64,000 bases of DNA. Source: DATAOG01 sp963782885. GTDB taxonomy: Bacteria > Pseudomonadota > Alphaproteobacteria > Geminicoccales > Geminicoccaceae. The notes beneath the pieces were generated by a model that was not told where the DNA came from, did no database searches, and was given only the letters and a program-made list of their open reading frames with translations. Shown piece after piece: positions 9,384 to 18,009 of this stretch. The number at the start of each line of letters is the position of its first letter. Position 1 is the stretch's first letter. The stretch covers positions 1 through 64,000 of the forward strand of contig CAWALL010000004.1 in the NCBI GenBank assembly GCA_963782885.1, written 5' to 3'. The position numbers and the translations under genes were made by a program.

Positions 9384-10573
9384 ATGCCACGCCGGCGCCT
9401 GACCCATCTTCGGACGGGGCTCGGGGCTCAACTGCCGCCGGGCGCGCGACTGCCGATGGCTGAGCTTCATCGCCCGCCAGCTTACCAAACCGTAAGGTTC
9501 CGGCGAGAACGGCGCAAGCTCGACCGGAGCGCGCCCGCGGTCAGTCTCCTGAAGCCGCTCTGTGGGCTTGAGCCCGGGCTCTACGAGAACCTCCGCTCCC
9601 ATTTCCAGCTCGACTATCCCGCGGTCCAGATCGTGTTCGGCGTCCGCGACGCGGGCGACCCGGCGCTCCGCGTGGCGGAGCGGCTCCGGGTGGAATTTCC
9701 GGACGCCGATGTCGCCCTGGTCGTCGACCCCGGCAGCACGGCGCCAATCCGAAACTGAGCAATCTAATCAATATGATGGCGGCGGCCCGCCACGACGTGC
9801 TGGTGCTGTCGGACAGCGACATTCGGGTGCCTCCCGATTACCTCGATCGCGTGGTGGCGCCGCTCGAGGACCCGCGGGTCGGCGCCGTGACCTGCGCCTA
9901 CACGCCAAATCCGGCCACTCCGAGCCTCGCCGCCCGGCTCGCGGCCCTCCAGATCAATGAAGGGTTCCTGCCCTCGGTCCTGGTGGCGGCCAGCTCGGGC
10001 GAGGTCGACTTCTGCATGGGCTCGACGATCGCGCTCCGGCGTGAAGCGCTGCGCGCCCTCGGCGGCTTCCTCGCGCTGCGCGATGTGCTCGCCGACGACT
10101 ACGAGATCGGGCGCCGTCTGGTCGATCATGGCTACCGTGTGATGCTCTCCGATTGCATCGTGGAAACTGTGGCGACCGAAGCCGATCTCAAGCAGCTCGT
10201 GCTGCACGAGCTGCGCTGGGCGCGCACCATCCGCACCGTGCGCCTGCTCGGCTTCGCGGGCCTGTTCGTCACGCAGACCCTGTCGATGTGCGTGATGGCG
10301 GCACTGGCGCTGGCGCTGGACGGCGCAGGCCGCGTCGTGCCGATCGCGCTGGCGGCCCTTGGCACCGGCGCCCGTCTCCTCCTCCACCTCGAGGTCGTCT
10401 CGCGCTTTGCCGCTCCTCGCGGCACGAGCTGGCTGATTCCGCCGCGCGAGGCGTTGTCACTCGGCATCTGGGCCGCCAGCTTCATGGGGCGGCGCGTGAC
10501 CTGGCGGGGTCAGGACTTCGCGGTCCGTCAGGACGGCCGCCTGATCGCAGCCAAAGTCACGAAGCCGTCATGA
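9384..10573 (+). pseudogene. hpnI: hopanoid-associated glycosyltransferase HpnI-like, frameshifted
   Basis: The two halves lie in different frames. The first has 'VSLLKPLCGLEPGLYENL' and 'DYPAVQIVFGVRDAGDPAL'. The second, which takes over near 9740, has 'LVLSDSDIRVPPDYLDRV', 'FCMGSTIALRREALRALGGF', 'LADDYEIGRRL' and 'HELRWARTIRTVR', then hydrophobic C-terminal segments. This order matches GT2-type HpnI/ceramide-glucosyltransferase-like enzymes, which transfer GlcNAc onto bacteriohopanetetrol. One missing base around 9735-9750 accounts for the break. The usual N-terminal membrane helix is not seen either, so the 5' end may also be damaged. No other hopanoid genes are nearby. Confidence 0.72.
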
Positions 10574-10800
10574 GAACACTCGAATCCTCCTTCTAAGGAA
10601 ACTAATGATCTGGCCCTCAGGGACGAAGCGGAACGCGAGCACGTCGAAGAGCTGTCGATCGGCTGCGCATGCGGCAATCAAAGCCTGCGAGCTCCGGGCG
10701 AATAAATTCGTGGAATTTTGAGAAATCGGACTTCACCTTTCGCGGTCGTTCCCGAGGATACCGGCCGCCCTGAGAAGCCGCCGCGGGCCGGAAATTCGCG

Positions 10801-11262
10801 CTAATTCAGCTGCGTGGCCGGGATCGCGCCGTTTTTCCGATTGCGGCTGCCGGGCGGGCGGCCGCGGCCGCGTTGCGGCGCCGGCGCCGCAACGGCCAGA
10901 ACGGTCGCCCCGAGCTCGGCCGGAGGGAGGTCGTCGGTCCGGCCGAAGTCCTGGACGAGCCGCCCGCCACCGAGCCGCGCGCGCCGGCACGCACCATCAA
11001 CAGCGCCATCCGCACCGCGGCCTCCGCGCCCGCCAGGCGTTCGCCGTCCGCCCGCGCGCGGACGTAGACCAGATCGCCGGGGCGCAACAGCCCGCTCACC
11101 GCGCCGAAATACCCCGGCGCCAGCACCTCCTCGAGCGGATCTGCGGTGCCCGTGCCGCTCCGGGGCGACCACCGGAGGTCTGGCAACGCCAGACGGCGCG
11201 AGGCTCTGCCGATACGGCCGTCCGATCCATCCCGCGAACGAGGCGAACCCGTGATGAGCGAC
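10801..11262 (-). pseudogene. unknown small protein, apparently frameshifted
   Basis: One reverse frame reads 'EEVLAPGYFGAVSGLLRPGD' followed by 'LVYVRARADGERLAGAEAAV', which looks like a real folded segment. From about 10975 the sensible sequence continues in another frame, 'VQDFGRTDDLPPAELGATVL', and ends with 'RGRPPGSRNRKNGAIPAT'. That tail resembles an AT-hook. I do not recognise the family; the 'GYF...LLRPGDLVYVRA' pattern recalls small phage-associated proteins. The 5' limit is a guess. The 227 bp between this feature and the hpnI remnant shows nothing. Confidence 0.35.
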
Positions 11263-11561
11263 CTCCAGCCGACCGCCGACAGGCCGCCAGCCGCGGGCTC
11301 GCGCGGGCCCAGGACCCGCGGGCCGGCAAGGTCCGCAGCTCCAGGAACGCGCGGCACGGACATGCCTCCGGCCCTCCGTCGATCGCAGCCGCTCGTGCAA
11401 CCAAGCGAACCGGAGAAAGCAGCCGGTGACAATGAGTTGGTTTCCGGCGGCGGCCACGAAGCGCTGACGAATGAGGGCCGTGCGTGATGGCGAGGCGCTG
11501 GCGGAGAGCGCGAAGAGCGCGTAGGGCTTGCCGGTGATCAAGCGAGCGGAGGCAAGGTACG

Positions 11562-13040
11562 ATGCAACGCTATCAGATGCTGATCGGCGGCGAGTGGGTG
11601 GACGCCGCCTCCGGTGAGACCTTCGAGTCCGAAAATCCGTTCCTGGGCGGCCCGTGGGCGCGCGTGCCGCGGGCGGCGCCGGCGGATGTCGACCGGGCGG
11701 TCGAGGCCGCGTTCGATGCGTTCCGGGCGCCCGGCTGGCGGCGGATGAGTGCGACCGCCCGCGGCGCGCTGCTGCGCCGGCTCGGCGACGTGATCGCGAC
11801 CGAGGCCGATCGGCTGGCCGAGATCGAGACCCGCGACAACGGCAAGCTGATCACCGAGATGCGCGGCCAGCTGCGCTACCTGCCGCAGTGGTTCCACTAT
11901 TACGGCGGCCTCGCCGACAAGCTCGAAGGCCGGGTGATCCCGATCGACAAGCCCGGGGTCTTCAACTTCACCCGCGAGGAGCCGTACGGCGTGATCGCCG
12001 CGATCACGCCCTGGAATTCGCCGCTGCTGCTCGCCGCCTGGAAGCTCGCCCCGGCGCTCGCCGCCGGCAACACTGCGGTCTGGAAGCCCTCGGAATTCTC
12101 CTCGGTCTCGGCGCTGGAGTTCGGAAAACTGTTCGAGCGCGCCGGCCTGCCGCCAGGTGTGGTCAACATCGTGACCGGCTTCGGCGGCGAGATCGGCGAC
12201 GCGCTGGTCACCCACCCCAAGGTCGCCAAGGTCGCGTTCACCGGCGGCGACAAGACCGGTGCTGTGGTCTATGCGGCGGCCGCGCGCCAGATCAAGCCCG
12301 TGACGCTCGAGCTCGGCGGCAAGTCCGCCAACATCGTGTTCGCGGACGCGATCCTCGACGATGCCGTCAAGGGCGTGGTTTCCGGGATTTTCGCCGCAAC
12401 CGGCCAGACCTGCATCGCGGGTTCCCGCGCGCTGGTCCAGCGCCCTGTCTACCAAGAGTTCCTCGACCGCCTGCTGGCGCTGGCGAAGACCGCGCGCATG
12501 GGCGACCCGCTCGACGATCAGACCCAGGTCGGCCCGATCACGACCCGGCCGCAGTTCAAGAAAGTCCTGGAATACATCGAGATCGCCAAGGGCGAGGGTG
12601 CCCAATGCGTGCTCGGCGGCGGCCCCGCCAGCCGGCCCGAGTGCGGCCAAGGCTGGTTCGTCGAGCCCACGATCTTCACCGAGGTCCGGCCCGAGATGCG
12701 GATCGCCCAGGAGGAGGTGTTCGGCCCGGTGCTCGGGATCATCCCGTTCGACGACGACGAGGAGGCGCTCGAGATCGCCAACGGCACGCTCTACGGGCTC
12801 GCCGCCGGCGCCTGGACCCAGAGCATCAACCGGGCGCTGACCATGGCCGAGCGCCTCGAGGCCGGCACGGTCTGGATCAACACCTACCGCGCGGTCAGCT
12901 ACATGTCGCCGTTCGGCGGCTACAAGCACTCCGGAATCGGCCGCGAGAGCGGGCTGTCCGCGATCCGCGAGTACCTCCAGGAAAAGAGCGTCTGGATCGA
13001 CGTGAGCGGCAACGTGCCGAACCCGTTCGTGATGCGCTGA
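11562..13040 (+). CDS. NAD(P)-dependent aldehyde dehydrogenase
   Basis: A 492-residue member of the aldehyde dehydrogenase superfamily, which oxidises aldehydes to acids. 'TPWNSPLLLAAWKLAPALAA' and 'VWKPSE' form the cofactor site, 'FTGGDKTG' is the glycine motif, 'LELGGKSANIVF' contains the general-base Glu, and 'GQTCIAGSR' contains the catalytic Cys. It most resembles the betaine-aldehyde / hydroxymuconic-semialdehyde branch, but substrate cannot be assigned. Its neighbour on the other strand is a secreted hydrolase, and the two 3' ends face each other 30 bp apart. Confidence 0.92.
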   Translation: MQRYQMLIGGEWVDAASGETFESENPFLGGPWARVPRAAPADVDRAVEAAFDAFRAPGWRRMSATARGALLRRLGDVIATEADRLAEIETRDNGKLITEMRGQLRYLPQWFHYYGGLADKLEGRVIPIDKPGVFNFTREEPYGVIAAITPWNSPLLLAAWKLAPALAAGNTAVWKPSEFSSVSALEFGKLFERAGLPPGVVNIVTGFGGEIGDALVTHPKVAKVAFTGGDKTGAVVYAAAARQIKPVTLELGGKSANIVFADAILDDAVKGVVSGIFAATGQTCIAGSRALVQRPVYQEFLDRLLALAKTARMGDPLDDQTQVGPITTRPQFKKVLEYIEIAKGEGAQCVLGGGPASRPECGQGWFVEPTIFTEVRPEMRIAQEEVFGPVLGIIPFDDDEEALEIANGTLYGLAAGAWTQSINRALTMAERLEAGTVWINTYRAVSYMSPFGGYKHSGIGRESGLSAIREYLQEKSVWIDVSGNVPNPFVMR

Positions 13041-13070
13041 CCCGTTCGGAGCTTGCCGGTCGCTTCGAGC

Positions 13071-14180
13071 CTATTGGCCTTGAGGCCGCACGTCGTCGAG
13101 GAATTCGCTGATCGTCCGGTTCTCGAACTCGACGTCGGCGGGCTTGGCGGGCGCACCGGCGAAGTGCCCCTGGAGCGATGGGATCAGGACGTAACGACCG
13201 TCCGGGATATAGGCGGCGGCCTGGGCCGCTTCCTCGGTCGGGTTGTAGAGGTCCTCCGGGGCGTTCATCAGCAGGGCTTTGGACTTGATGCTCTTCAGCG
13301 CCTTGAAGGTGTCGCCGTCGAAGCCGGGCGTCGTGCCCACGTCATGGCGATCATAGGCCCACGTCTGCCAAATCCAGTCGTTGGCGTCGAAACCGCCTTT
13401 GAGCCACCGGTCCTCCCACCCCTTGATCCAGTCGACGACGTCGAGGGGATGTGGGAAATCCGCCTTGAGGCCCTCCGGCGTCCGGGTCGCGAGCGTCAGC
13501 AGAATGTCGGTCCAGGCGCGCCAGCCTTTCTCAGGCTGCTCGGTGTAATTGCCGCCGTTGTAGGCCGCATCGGCCATCAAGGCCTTCCGGGTCGCTTCGT
13601 TGACGGCGATCGACCAGGCCGGCGTGCGGGCCATCGGCGTGATCGCGATCAAAGCGTCCATGAAGTCCGGGTGGCTCACGCCCCACTGCAGGGTCTGCAT
13701 GCCGCCCATCGAGGCGCCGGTGACCGCGAGCAGATGCGTGAGGCCGAAATGCTCGGTCACCAGCCGATATTGCGATTCCACCATGTCGCGGATCGTGAAG
13801 TGCGGGAACTTCGTACCGTGCTGGCTCACGCTGTTGCTCGGCGAGGTCGTCAGCCCGTTGCCGATCGCATCGGTCGCAATGATGAAATATTTTGCTGGAT
13901 CGTAGGCCTTGCCGGGTCCGATCAGGAAATCGATGCGGTGATGATTGCCCGCGATCGACGACGTCATCAGAATGGCGTTGTCCTTGTTCTCACTGAGCTT
14001 GCCGTGCGTGACGAACGAGATGGCGAAGTCCTTGATGACCTCGCCGCTCTCGAGCTTGAGGTCACCCTCCTTATAGAGCTGATGGGGTGGCTGGTCTGGC
14101 TTGTGGGCCTGCGCCTGCCCGAACGGCAGTAGCGCCGCCGCCAATGCGATCGTGCGCAGCGTGGTCGTGATCCGTCTCAC
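13071..14180 (-). CDS. secreted alpha/beta hydrolase, MetX (homoserine acetyltransferase)-like
   Basis: 369 residues with a Sec signal peptide ending near 'FGQAQA'. The body has the alpha/beta-hydrolase architecture of homoserine O-acetyltransferases: 'IIATDAIGNGLTTSPSNS', the nucleophile elbow 'VTGASMGGMQTLQW', and a terminal His in 'SLQGHFAGAP'. True MetX enzymes are cytosolic, so export argues for a different substrate, probably an ester hydrolase or acyltransferase in the periplasm. Its codon use matches the host. Confidence 0.83.
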   Translation of the reverse strand: MRRITTTLRTIALAAALLPFGQAQAHKPDQPPHQLYKEGDLKLESGEVIKDFAISFVTHGKLSENKDNAILMTSSIAGNHHRIDFLIGPGKAYDPAKYFIIATDAIGNGLTTSPSNSVSQHGTKFPHFTIRDMVESQYRLVTEHFGLTHLLAVTGASMGGMQTLQWGVSHPDFMDALIAITPMARTPAWSIAVNEATRKALMADAAYNGGNYTEQPEKGWRAWTDILLTLATRTPEGLKADFPHPLDVVDWIKGWEDRWLKGGFDANDWIWQTWAYDRHDVGTTPGFDGDTFKALKSIKSKALLMNAPEDLYNPTEEAAQAAAYIPDGRYVLIPSLQGHFAGAPAKPADVEFENRTISEFLDDVRPQGQ

Positions 14181-14289
14181 CGCAACCTCCCGTGGCTCGA
14201 ATTCCAGACGTGGACGCGAAGCCGGCGCTGGTTATTCCGTTGGAGTGAGGTGGCCGCCGGAAGGACCTGGAGGCAGAGCTCATCGGTCC

Positions 14290-14907
14290 TCAGATCTCGA
14301 TCAGCCGGTTCGGCAGTTCGTCGGTGTCGTCGGCGGGCCTTGGGAAGTGCTCGGCCAGCCGGTCGCCGACCTGGCCGATCGCGGCGAGGAAGCCTTCCGC
14401 GATCCGCCCGCGCCGGACCCGCTCGACGAATTCGGCGACCGCCCGGTCCCAGGTGCCGGGCGGCACCAGCGCATTGATGCCGGCATCCGCGATGATCTCG
14501 ACGTGGTGCTCGGCGACCGAGACGAAGATCAGGACGCCGGTCCGCGCCCGGGTCAGATGCAGGCCGCGCTCGAAGAACTGCTCGCGGGCGAGCCGGCTCG
14601 CGCGCCGGCGCTTGACCGCGGCGGGCACCAGCGCCAGATGCACCGGCGGCAGATGCGCGATCACGGCCAGCACGACGAACCCGGCGACCTCGACCAGATA
14701 CAGCCGCCAGGCGCCGATCCCGGGCCAGACCACGAGCAGGATCGCCGGCAGCAGCAGCGCCGCCAGCGCCGGCCAGAGCAGCGGCAGGTAGCGGTAGTCG
14801 TCGGCGGCCGCGGCGATCACCGTGACCAGCTCGCCGCTGGTCCGGCGCTCCGCCGCGGCGATCGCCTCGGCGATCTTCTGCCGGTCCCGATCGGTCAGGA
14901 AGGCCAT
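14290..14907 (-). CDS. TPM-domain membrane protein
   Basis: A 205-residue protein starting 'MAFLTDRDRQKIAEAIAAAE'. The TPM domain is split by a hydrophobic region at about residues 43-85. The conserved 'TRARTGVLIFVSVAEHHVEI' and 'ADAGINALVPPGTWD' follow. It matches the short TPM proteins that accompany LemA and YgcG. ATG 14907 lies one base downstream of the preceding gene's stop; the longer alanine-rich frame is overlap with that gene. It is the third gene of the LemA operon. TPM domains may have phosphatase activity or help assemble membrane complexes. Confidence 0.85.
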   Translation of the reverse strand: MAFLTDRDRQKIAEAIAAAERRTSGELVTVIAAAADDYRYLPLLWPALAALLLPAILLVVWPGIGAWRLYLVEVAGFVVLAVIAHLPPVHLALVPAAVKRRRASRLAREQFFERGLHLTRARTGVLIFVSVAEHHVEIIADAGINALVPPGTWDRAVAEFVERVRRGRIAEGFLAAIGQVGDRLAEHFPRPADDTDELPNRLIEI

Positions 14908-14908
14908 G

Positions 14909-15694
14909 TCACCAGCTCCCGGAGGCGCCGCCGCCGCCGAAGCTGCCGCCGCCGCCGCTGAAGCCCCCGCCGCCGGCGCCGCCGCCCCCGCCGAAGCCAC
15001 CCTGACGGCCGCCAAAGCCATCCTGGCGACCGCCCCAGCCGCCGGGCAGGATCAGCGGCCCGCCGTAGCCACGATAGCGGCGGCGGCCGCGGCCGGAAAA
15101 GCGGTTGAACAGGATGATCAGGATGACCGGCAGCACCAGGGCCAGCGGGAACGGCCATGGCGGCGACTGGTCCCGGACGCGGGCCGGCGGCAGGGCCGGA
15201 TTGTAGCTGCCGCCCAGGGTCTCGATGATCGCGGCGACGCCCGCCTTGATCCCGGCCGCGAAATCGTTGTCCCGGAAGCGGGGCAGAATGTCGCTCTCGA
15301 TGATCATCCGGCTCCTGGCGTCGGTGAGCTCACCCTCGAGCCCATAGCCGACCTCGATCCGGACCTCGTGCTCCTCCGGCGCCACGATCAGGATCGCGCC
15401 GTTGTCCTTGCCCTTCTGGCCGATACCCCAATGGCGGCCGAGCTGATAGCCGTAGTCCGCGATCGGCAGGCCCTGCAGCGACTTGAGCGTCGCGACCACG
15501 AGCTGATCGCCGGTCTGCTTCTCGAACGAGGCGAGCGCCGCATCGAGCTCCTGCTGGTCGCGCTCGTTCAGAAGGCCGGCGTCGTCGACCACCCGACCGG
15601 TGAGCGGCGGGAACGCGGGCTCCGCGGCACGGACCAGGCCCGCGAACAGGACCAGGCCGAGCAGCAGGAACAGACAAGCGGGCGCGCGGCGCAT
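14909..15694 (-). CDS. TPM-domain protein (YgcG-like) with glycine-rich tail
   Basis: 261 residues. A signal peptide (LLLGLVLFAGLVRAA) precedes a periplasmic TPM domain with 'LTGRVVDDAGLLN', 'GKDNGAILIVAPEEHEVRI' and 'VGYGLEGELTDARSRMII'. A membrane segment at about 175-195 comes next, then a Gly-rich low-complexity tail that ends in repeated GGG and GGFGG units. This is the classic YgcG layout. It lies 16 bp after lemA and is probably translated from the same message. Its cellular role is not established. Confidence 0.9.
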   Translation of the reverse strand: MRRAPACLFLLLGLVLFAGLVRAAEPAFPPLTGRVVDDAGLLNERDQQELDAALASFEKQTGDQLVVATLKSLQGLPIADYGYQLGRHWGIGQKGKDNGAILIVAPEEHEVRIEVGYGLEGELTDARSRMIIESDILPRFRDNDFAAGIKAGVAAIIETLGGSYNPALPPARVRDQSPPWPFPLALVLPVILIILFNRFSGRGRRRYRGYGGPLILPGGWGGRQDGFGGRQGGFGGGGGAGGGGFSGGGGSFGGGGASGSW

Positions 15695-15710
15695 CGGCGG
15701 GGCTCTGGGC

Positions 15711-16331
15711 TCAGAAGCTGACCTTGGGCGCCTGCTCGGCGCCGGCGGCGGCGGAGAAGTTCGCCTTCGGCTCGGCGCCGTAGACCACCGCCCAGAGCCG
15801 CCCGGGGAAGGTCCGGATCTCGGTGTTGTAGGCCTGGACCGCCTGAATGTAGTCGCGGCGCGCGACCGCGATCCGGTTCTCGGTGCCTTCCAGCTGCGAT
15901 TGCAGGGCCAGGAAATTCTGGTTCGACTTCAGGTCCGGGTAGCGCTCGACCACCACCATCAGCCGGCTCAGCGCGCTGGTCAGCTGGGCCTGGTTCTGCT
16001 CGAACTGCTTGAACGCCTGCTGATTGGTCAGGATGTCCGGCGGCAGCTGCATCTGCCCGACCTTGGCGCGCGCTTCGGTGACCTGGGTCAGGACCTCCTT
16101 CTCCTGCTTGGCGTAGCCCTTGACGGTCTCGACCAGGTTCGGGATCAGGTCGGCGCGCCGCTGATACTGATTCTGGACCTGCGCCCAGTCGGCGTTGACC
16201 TGCTCGTCGAGGGTCGGGATCGTGTTGATCCCGCACGCTGTCAGCAGCGGCAGGAGGAGCAGGAACAGCACCGCTGCGGCGCGTGCCGGACGCCGTCGCA
16301 GAGCTGGAGGCATCGTCAGGTTCGCTGCCAA
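15711..16331 (-). CDS. lemA: LemA family lipoprotein
   Basis: 206 residues. The lipobox 'LLTAC' near residue 33 indicates a lipidated N-terminus. The helical LemA domain has 'QVNADWAQVQNQYQRRADLI' and 'PNLVETVKGYAKQEKEVL', then 'YNTEIRTFPGRLWAVVYG'. LemA proteins form long helical bundles at the inner membrane and are regularly followed by TPM genes, as here. The start may be M1 or M7. The gene begins 50 bp downstream of tRNA-Ser on the same strand, so it could be co-transcribed with the tRNA or read from a promoter in between. Confidence 0.9.
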   Translation of the reverse strand: MAANLTMPPALRRRPARAAAVLFLLLLPLLTACGINTIPTLDEQVNADWAQVQNQYQRRADLIPNLVETVKGYAKQEKEVLTQVTEARAKVGQMQLPPDILTNQQAFKQFEQNQAQLTSALSRLMVVVERYPDLKSNQNFLALQSQLEGTENRIAVARRDYIQAVQAYNTEIRTFPGRLWAVVYGAEPKANFSAAAGAEQAPKVSF

Positions 16332-16381
16332 GAAAGAACTCCGGTTCGGATCGGAAAGGGCGTTGCAGTCCGATTATGGAC

Positions 16382-16471
16382 TGGCGGAGGGAGTGGGATT
16401 TGAACCCACGAGGGGCTTTCGCCCCAACACGCTTTCCAGGCGTGCGCCTTAAACCGCTCGGCCATCCCTCC
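16382..16471 (-). tRNA. tRNA-Ser (anticodon GGA)
   Basis: Ninety bases on the reverse strand fold as a serine tRNA. The acceptor GGAGGGA pairs with TCCCTCC, followed by discriminator G and an encoded CCA. The anticodon loop reads CTGGAAA with GGA, the long variable arm GGGGCGAAAGCCCC identifies serine, and the T arm contains GTTCAAATC. It lies upstream of lemA. Confidence 0.95.
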
Positions 16472-16563
16472 GAGCCGGCGCCAAACATAGTGAGCCCCCG
16501 GAGGCGAGGCAATCGTCGGCCGCCTGCGCCCGCGCCTGTTGCGTTCAGCGACCCGGGGCTCGT

Positions 16564-16881
16564 ATGAACGACGCCATGCGCACCTTCGGGTTCTGGCTAG
16601 GGGTCGCCCTGCTGATCGCCGGCGCGGCCGCGGGGCTGGCCGATCTCTCGACCCACGTCCGGGGCGCGCCGACCACCTTCAGCCCGGGCGCGATCTGGTT
16701 CAAGATCAACGCCAACAGCCTGGTCGGCTTCCAGGCGCTGATCGAGAAGGGGCCGTTCCCCTGGCTCTGGCCGCCGATCCAGGAGCTCCTGACCCTGCCG
16801 ACCTGGCTGATCCTGGTGCCGGTCGGCCTGCTGCTGGTGCTGGCCTGCGTAGCCCGCGGGCGACGCAGGTGGCGGGGCTGA
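16564..16881 (+). CDS. small two-span membrane protein
   Basis: 105 residues with hydrophobic segments at about 8-28 and 78-95 that flank a soluble loop containing 'TTFSPGAIWFKINANSLVGF'. I do not recognise a named family, but the composition and two-span layout look genuine. It begins 92 bp from the divergent tRNA-Ser, and its stop is 3 bp before the glycosyltransferase start. It is therefore the first gene of the envelope cluster that follows. ATG 16576 is an alternative start. Confidence 0.7.
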   Translation: MNDAMRTFGFWLGVALLIAGAAAGLADLSTHVRGAPTTFSPGAIWFKINANSLVGFQALIEKGPFPWLWPPIQELLTLPTWLILVPVGLLLVLACVARGRRRWRG

Positions 16882-16884
16882 GCC

Positions 16885-18009
16885 ATGATCGCCGCCGCCG
16901 ACTTCAAGATCGCGATCCTGCTGCCCGCCGCCGAGCGGTTCGGCGCGGAGCGCGCCGGCGCGATCTCGCTGCACGTCCGGGACCTCACCCGCGCCAGTCG
17001 CTTTCGCGACCAGATCCGGATCTTCGGCGCGCCGGTCGAGCAACCGTTCGAGGAACTCGACTTCCACCCGCTCGAGCCCGCCTGGCACGGGCTGCGCGGC
17101 CGCAACCTCGGCCTCGCCGAAGCGCTCCGGCGCCGGCTCGCGGGCCATCGGGACGTCCTGGTCGAGCTCTACAACCGGCCGAACATGTTCGCCCATCTCG
17201 CCGCCCGCACGGATCTGCCGCTCACGCTCCGCCTGAGCAACGACCCGCGCACGATGCGCGGCGCGCGCACGCCCGCGGAGCGGGTCCGGCTGCTCGCCCG
17301 CGCCGAGGCGATCCTGTGCGTCAGCGACTACGTCCGCGAGCGCTTCCTCGACGATCTCCCGGCGACCGTAGAGCCCGGCCGGCTGCGAGTGCTGCGCAAC
17401 GCGATCCCGCGCACGCTTACGGCACCGCCGGACAAGGAGCCGCTGATCCTGTTCGTCGGCCGGATCATCGAGCACAAGGGGGTGGCGGACCTGGTCGCGG
17501 CGCTCGAGGAGGTCCTGCCGCGCCATCCTGGCTGGCGGGCCGGGATCATCGGCACCAGCCGGACCCGGCGGCGAGGCGAGACGACCCCTTTCGAGGCGGC
17601 GCTCAGAGAGCGTTGCGCCCGGCTCGGCGATGCGGTCCGGTGGCAGGGCTATCTGCCCAACGATCAGGTCATGGAGCATTACCGCCGGGCCGCGATCGTC
17701 GTCCTGCCCTCGCTCTGGCCCGAGCCGCTCGCCCGCACCGCGGTCGAGGCGCTGGCGAACGGCTGCGCGGTGCTCGCCTATCCGAGCGGCGGGCTGCCGG
17801 AGGTGCTGCGCGGCCGCGGCCTGCTGGTCGAGCCGGCGGCGCCGGCAGCGCTCGCTCGGGCGCTCGAGCAGGTGATCGTCGACGGCGCCCTCCGCGCCCG
17901 CCTGCAGGACCAGGCCTGGCGGGATTATCCGTTCGGCATCCGGCAGCTGGCGGCAGGGATCGACGACCTGCGCGCGGCGATCCTCGCCGGCCTGCGGGAA
18001 GCCGCCTGA
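16885..18009 (+). CDS. glycosyltransferase family 4 (GT-B fold)
   Basis: 374 residues of GT-B fold. The N-terminal region has 'GAERAGAISLHVRDLTRAS', the linker reads 'ILFVGRIIEHKGVADLVAAL', and the donor site 'LPSLWPEPLARTAVEALANG' carries the E-x7-E motif. It most resembles LPS or capsule GT4 enzymes. The stop is immediately followed by the ATG of the O-antigen ligase-like gene, which points to one transcript for surface glycan synthesis. Confidence 0.88.
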   Translation: MIAAADFKIAILLPAAERFGAERAGAISLHVRDLTRASRFRDQIRIFGAPVEQPFEELDFHPLEPAWHGLRGRNLGLAEALRRRLAGHRDVLVELYNRPNMFAHLAARTDLPLTLRLSNDPRTMRGARTPAERVRLLARAEAILCVSDYVRERFLDDLPATVEPGRLRVLRNAIPRTLTAPPDKEPLILFVGRIIEHKGVADLVAALEEVLPRHPGWRAGIIGTSRTRRRGETTPFEAALRERCARLGDAVRWQGYLPNDQVMEHYRRAAIVVLPSLWPEPLARTAVEALANGCAVLAYPSGGLPEVLRGRGLLVEPAAPAALARALEQVIVDGALRARLQDQAWRDYPFGIRQLAAGIDDLRAAILAGLREAA

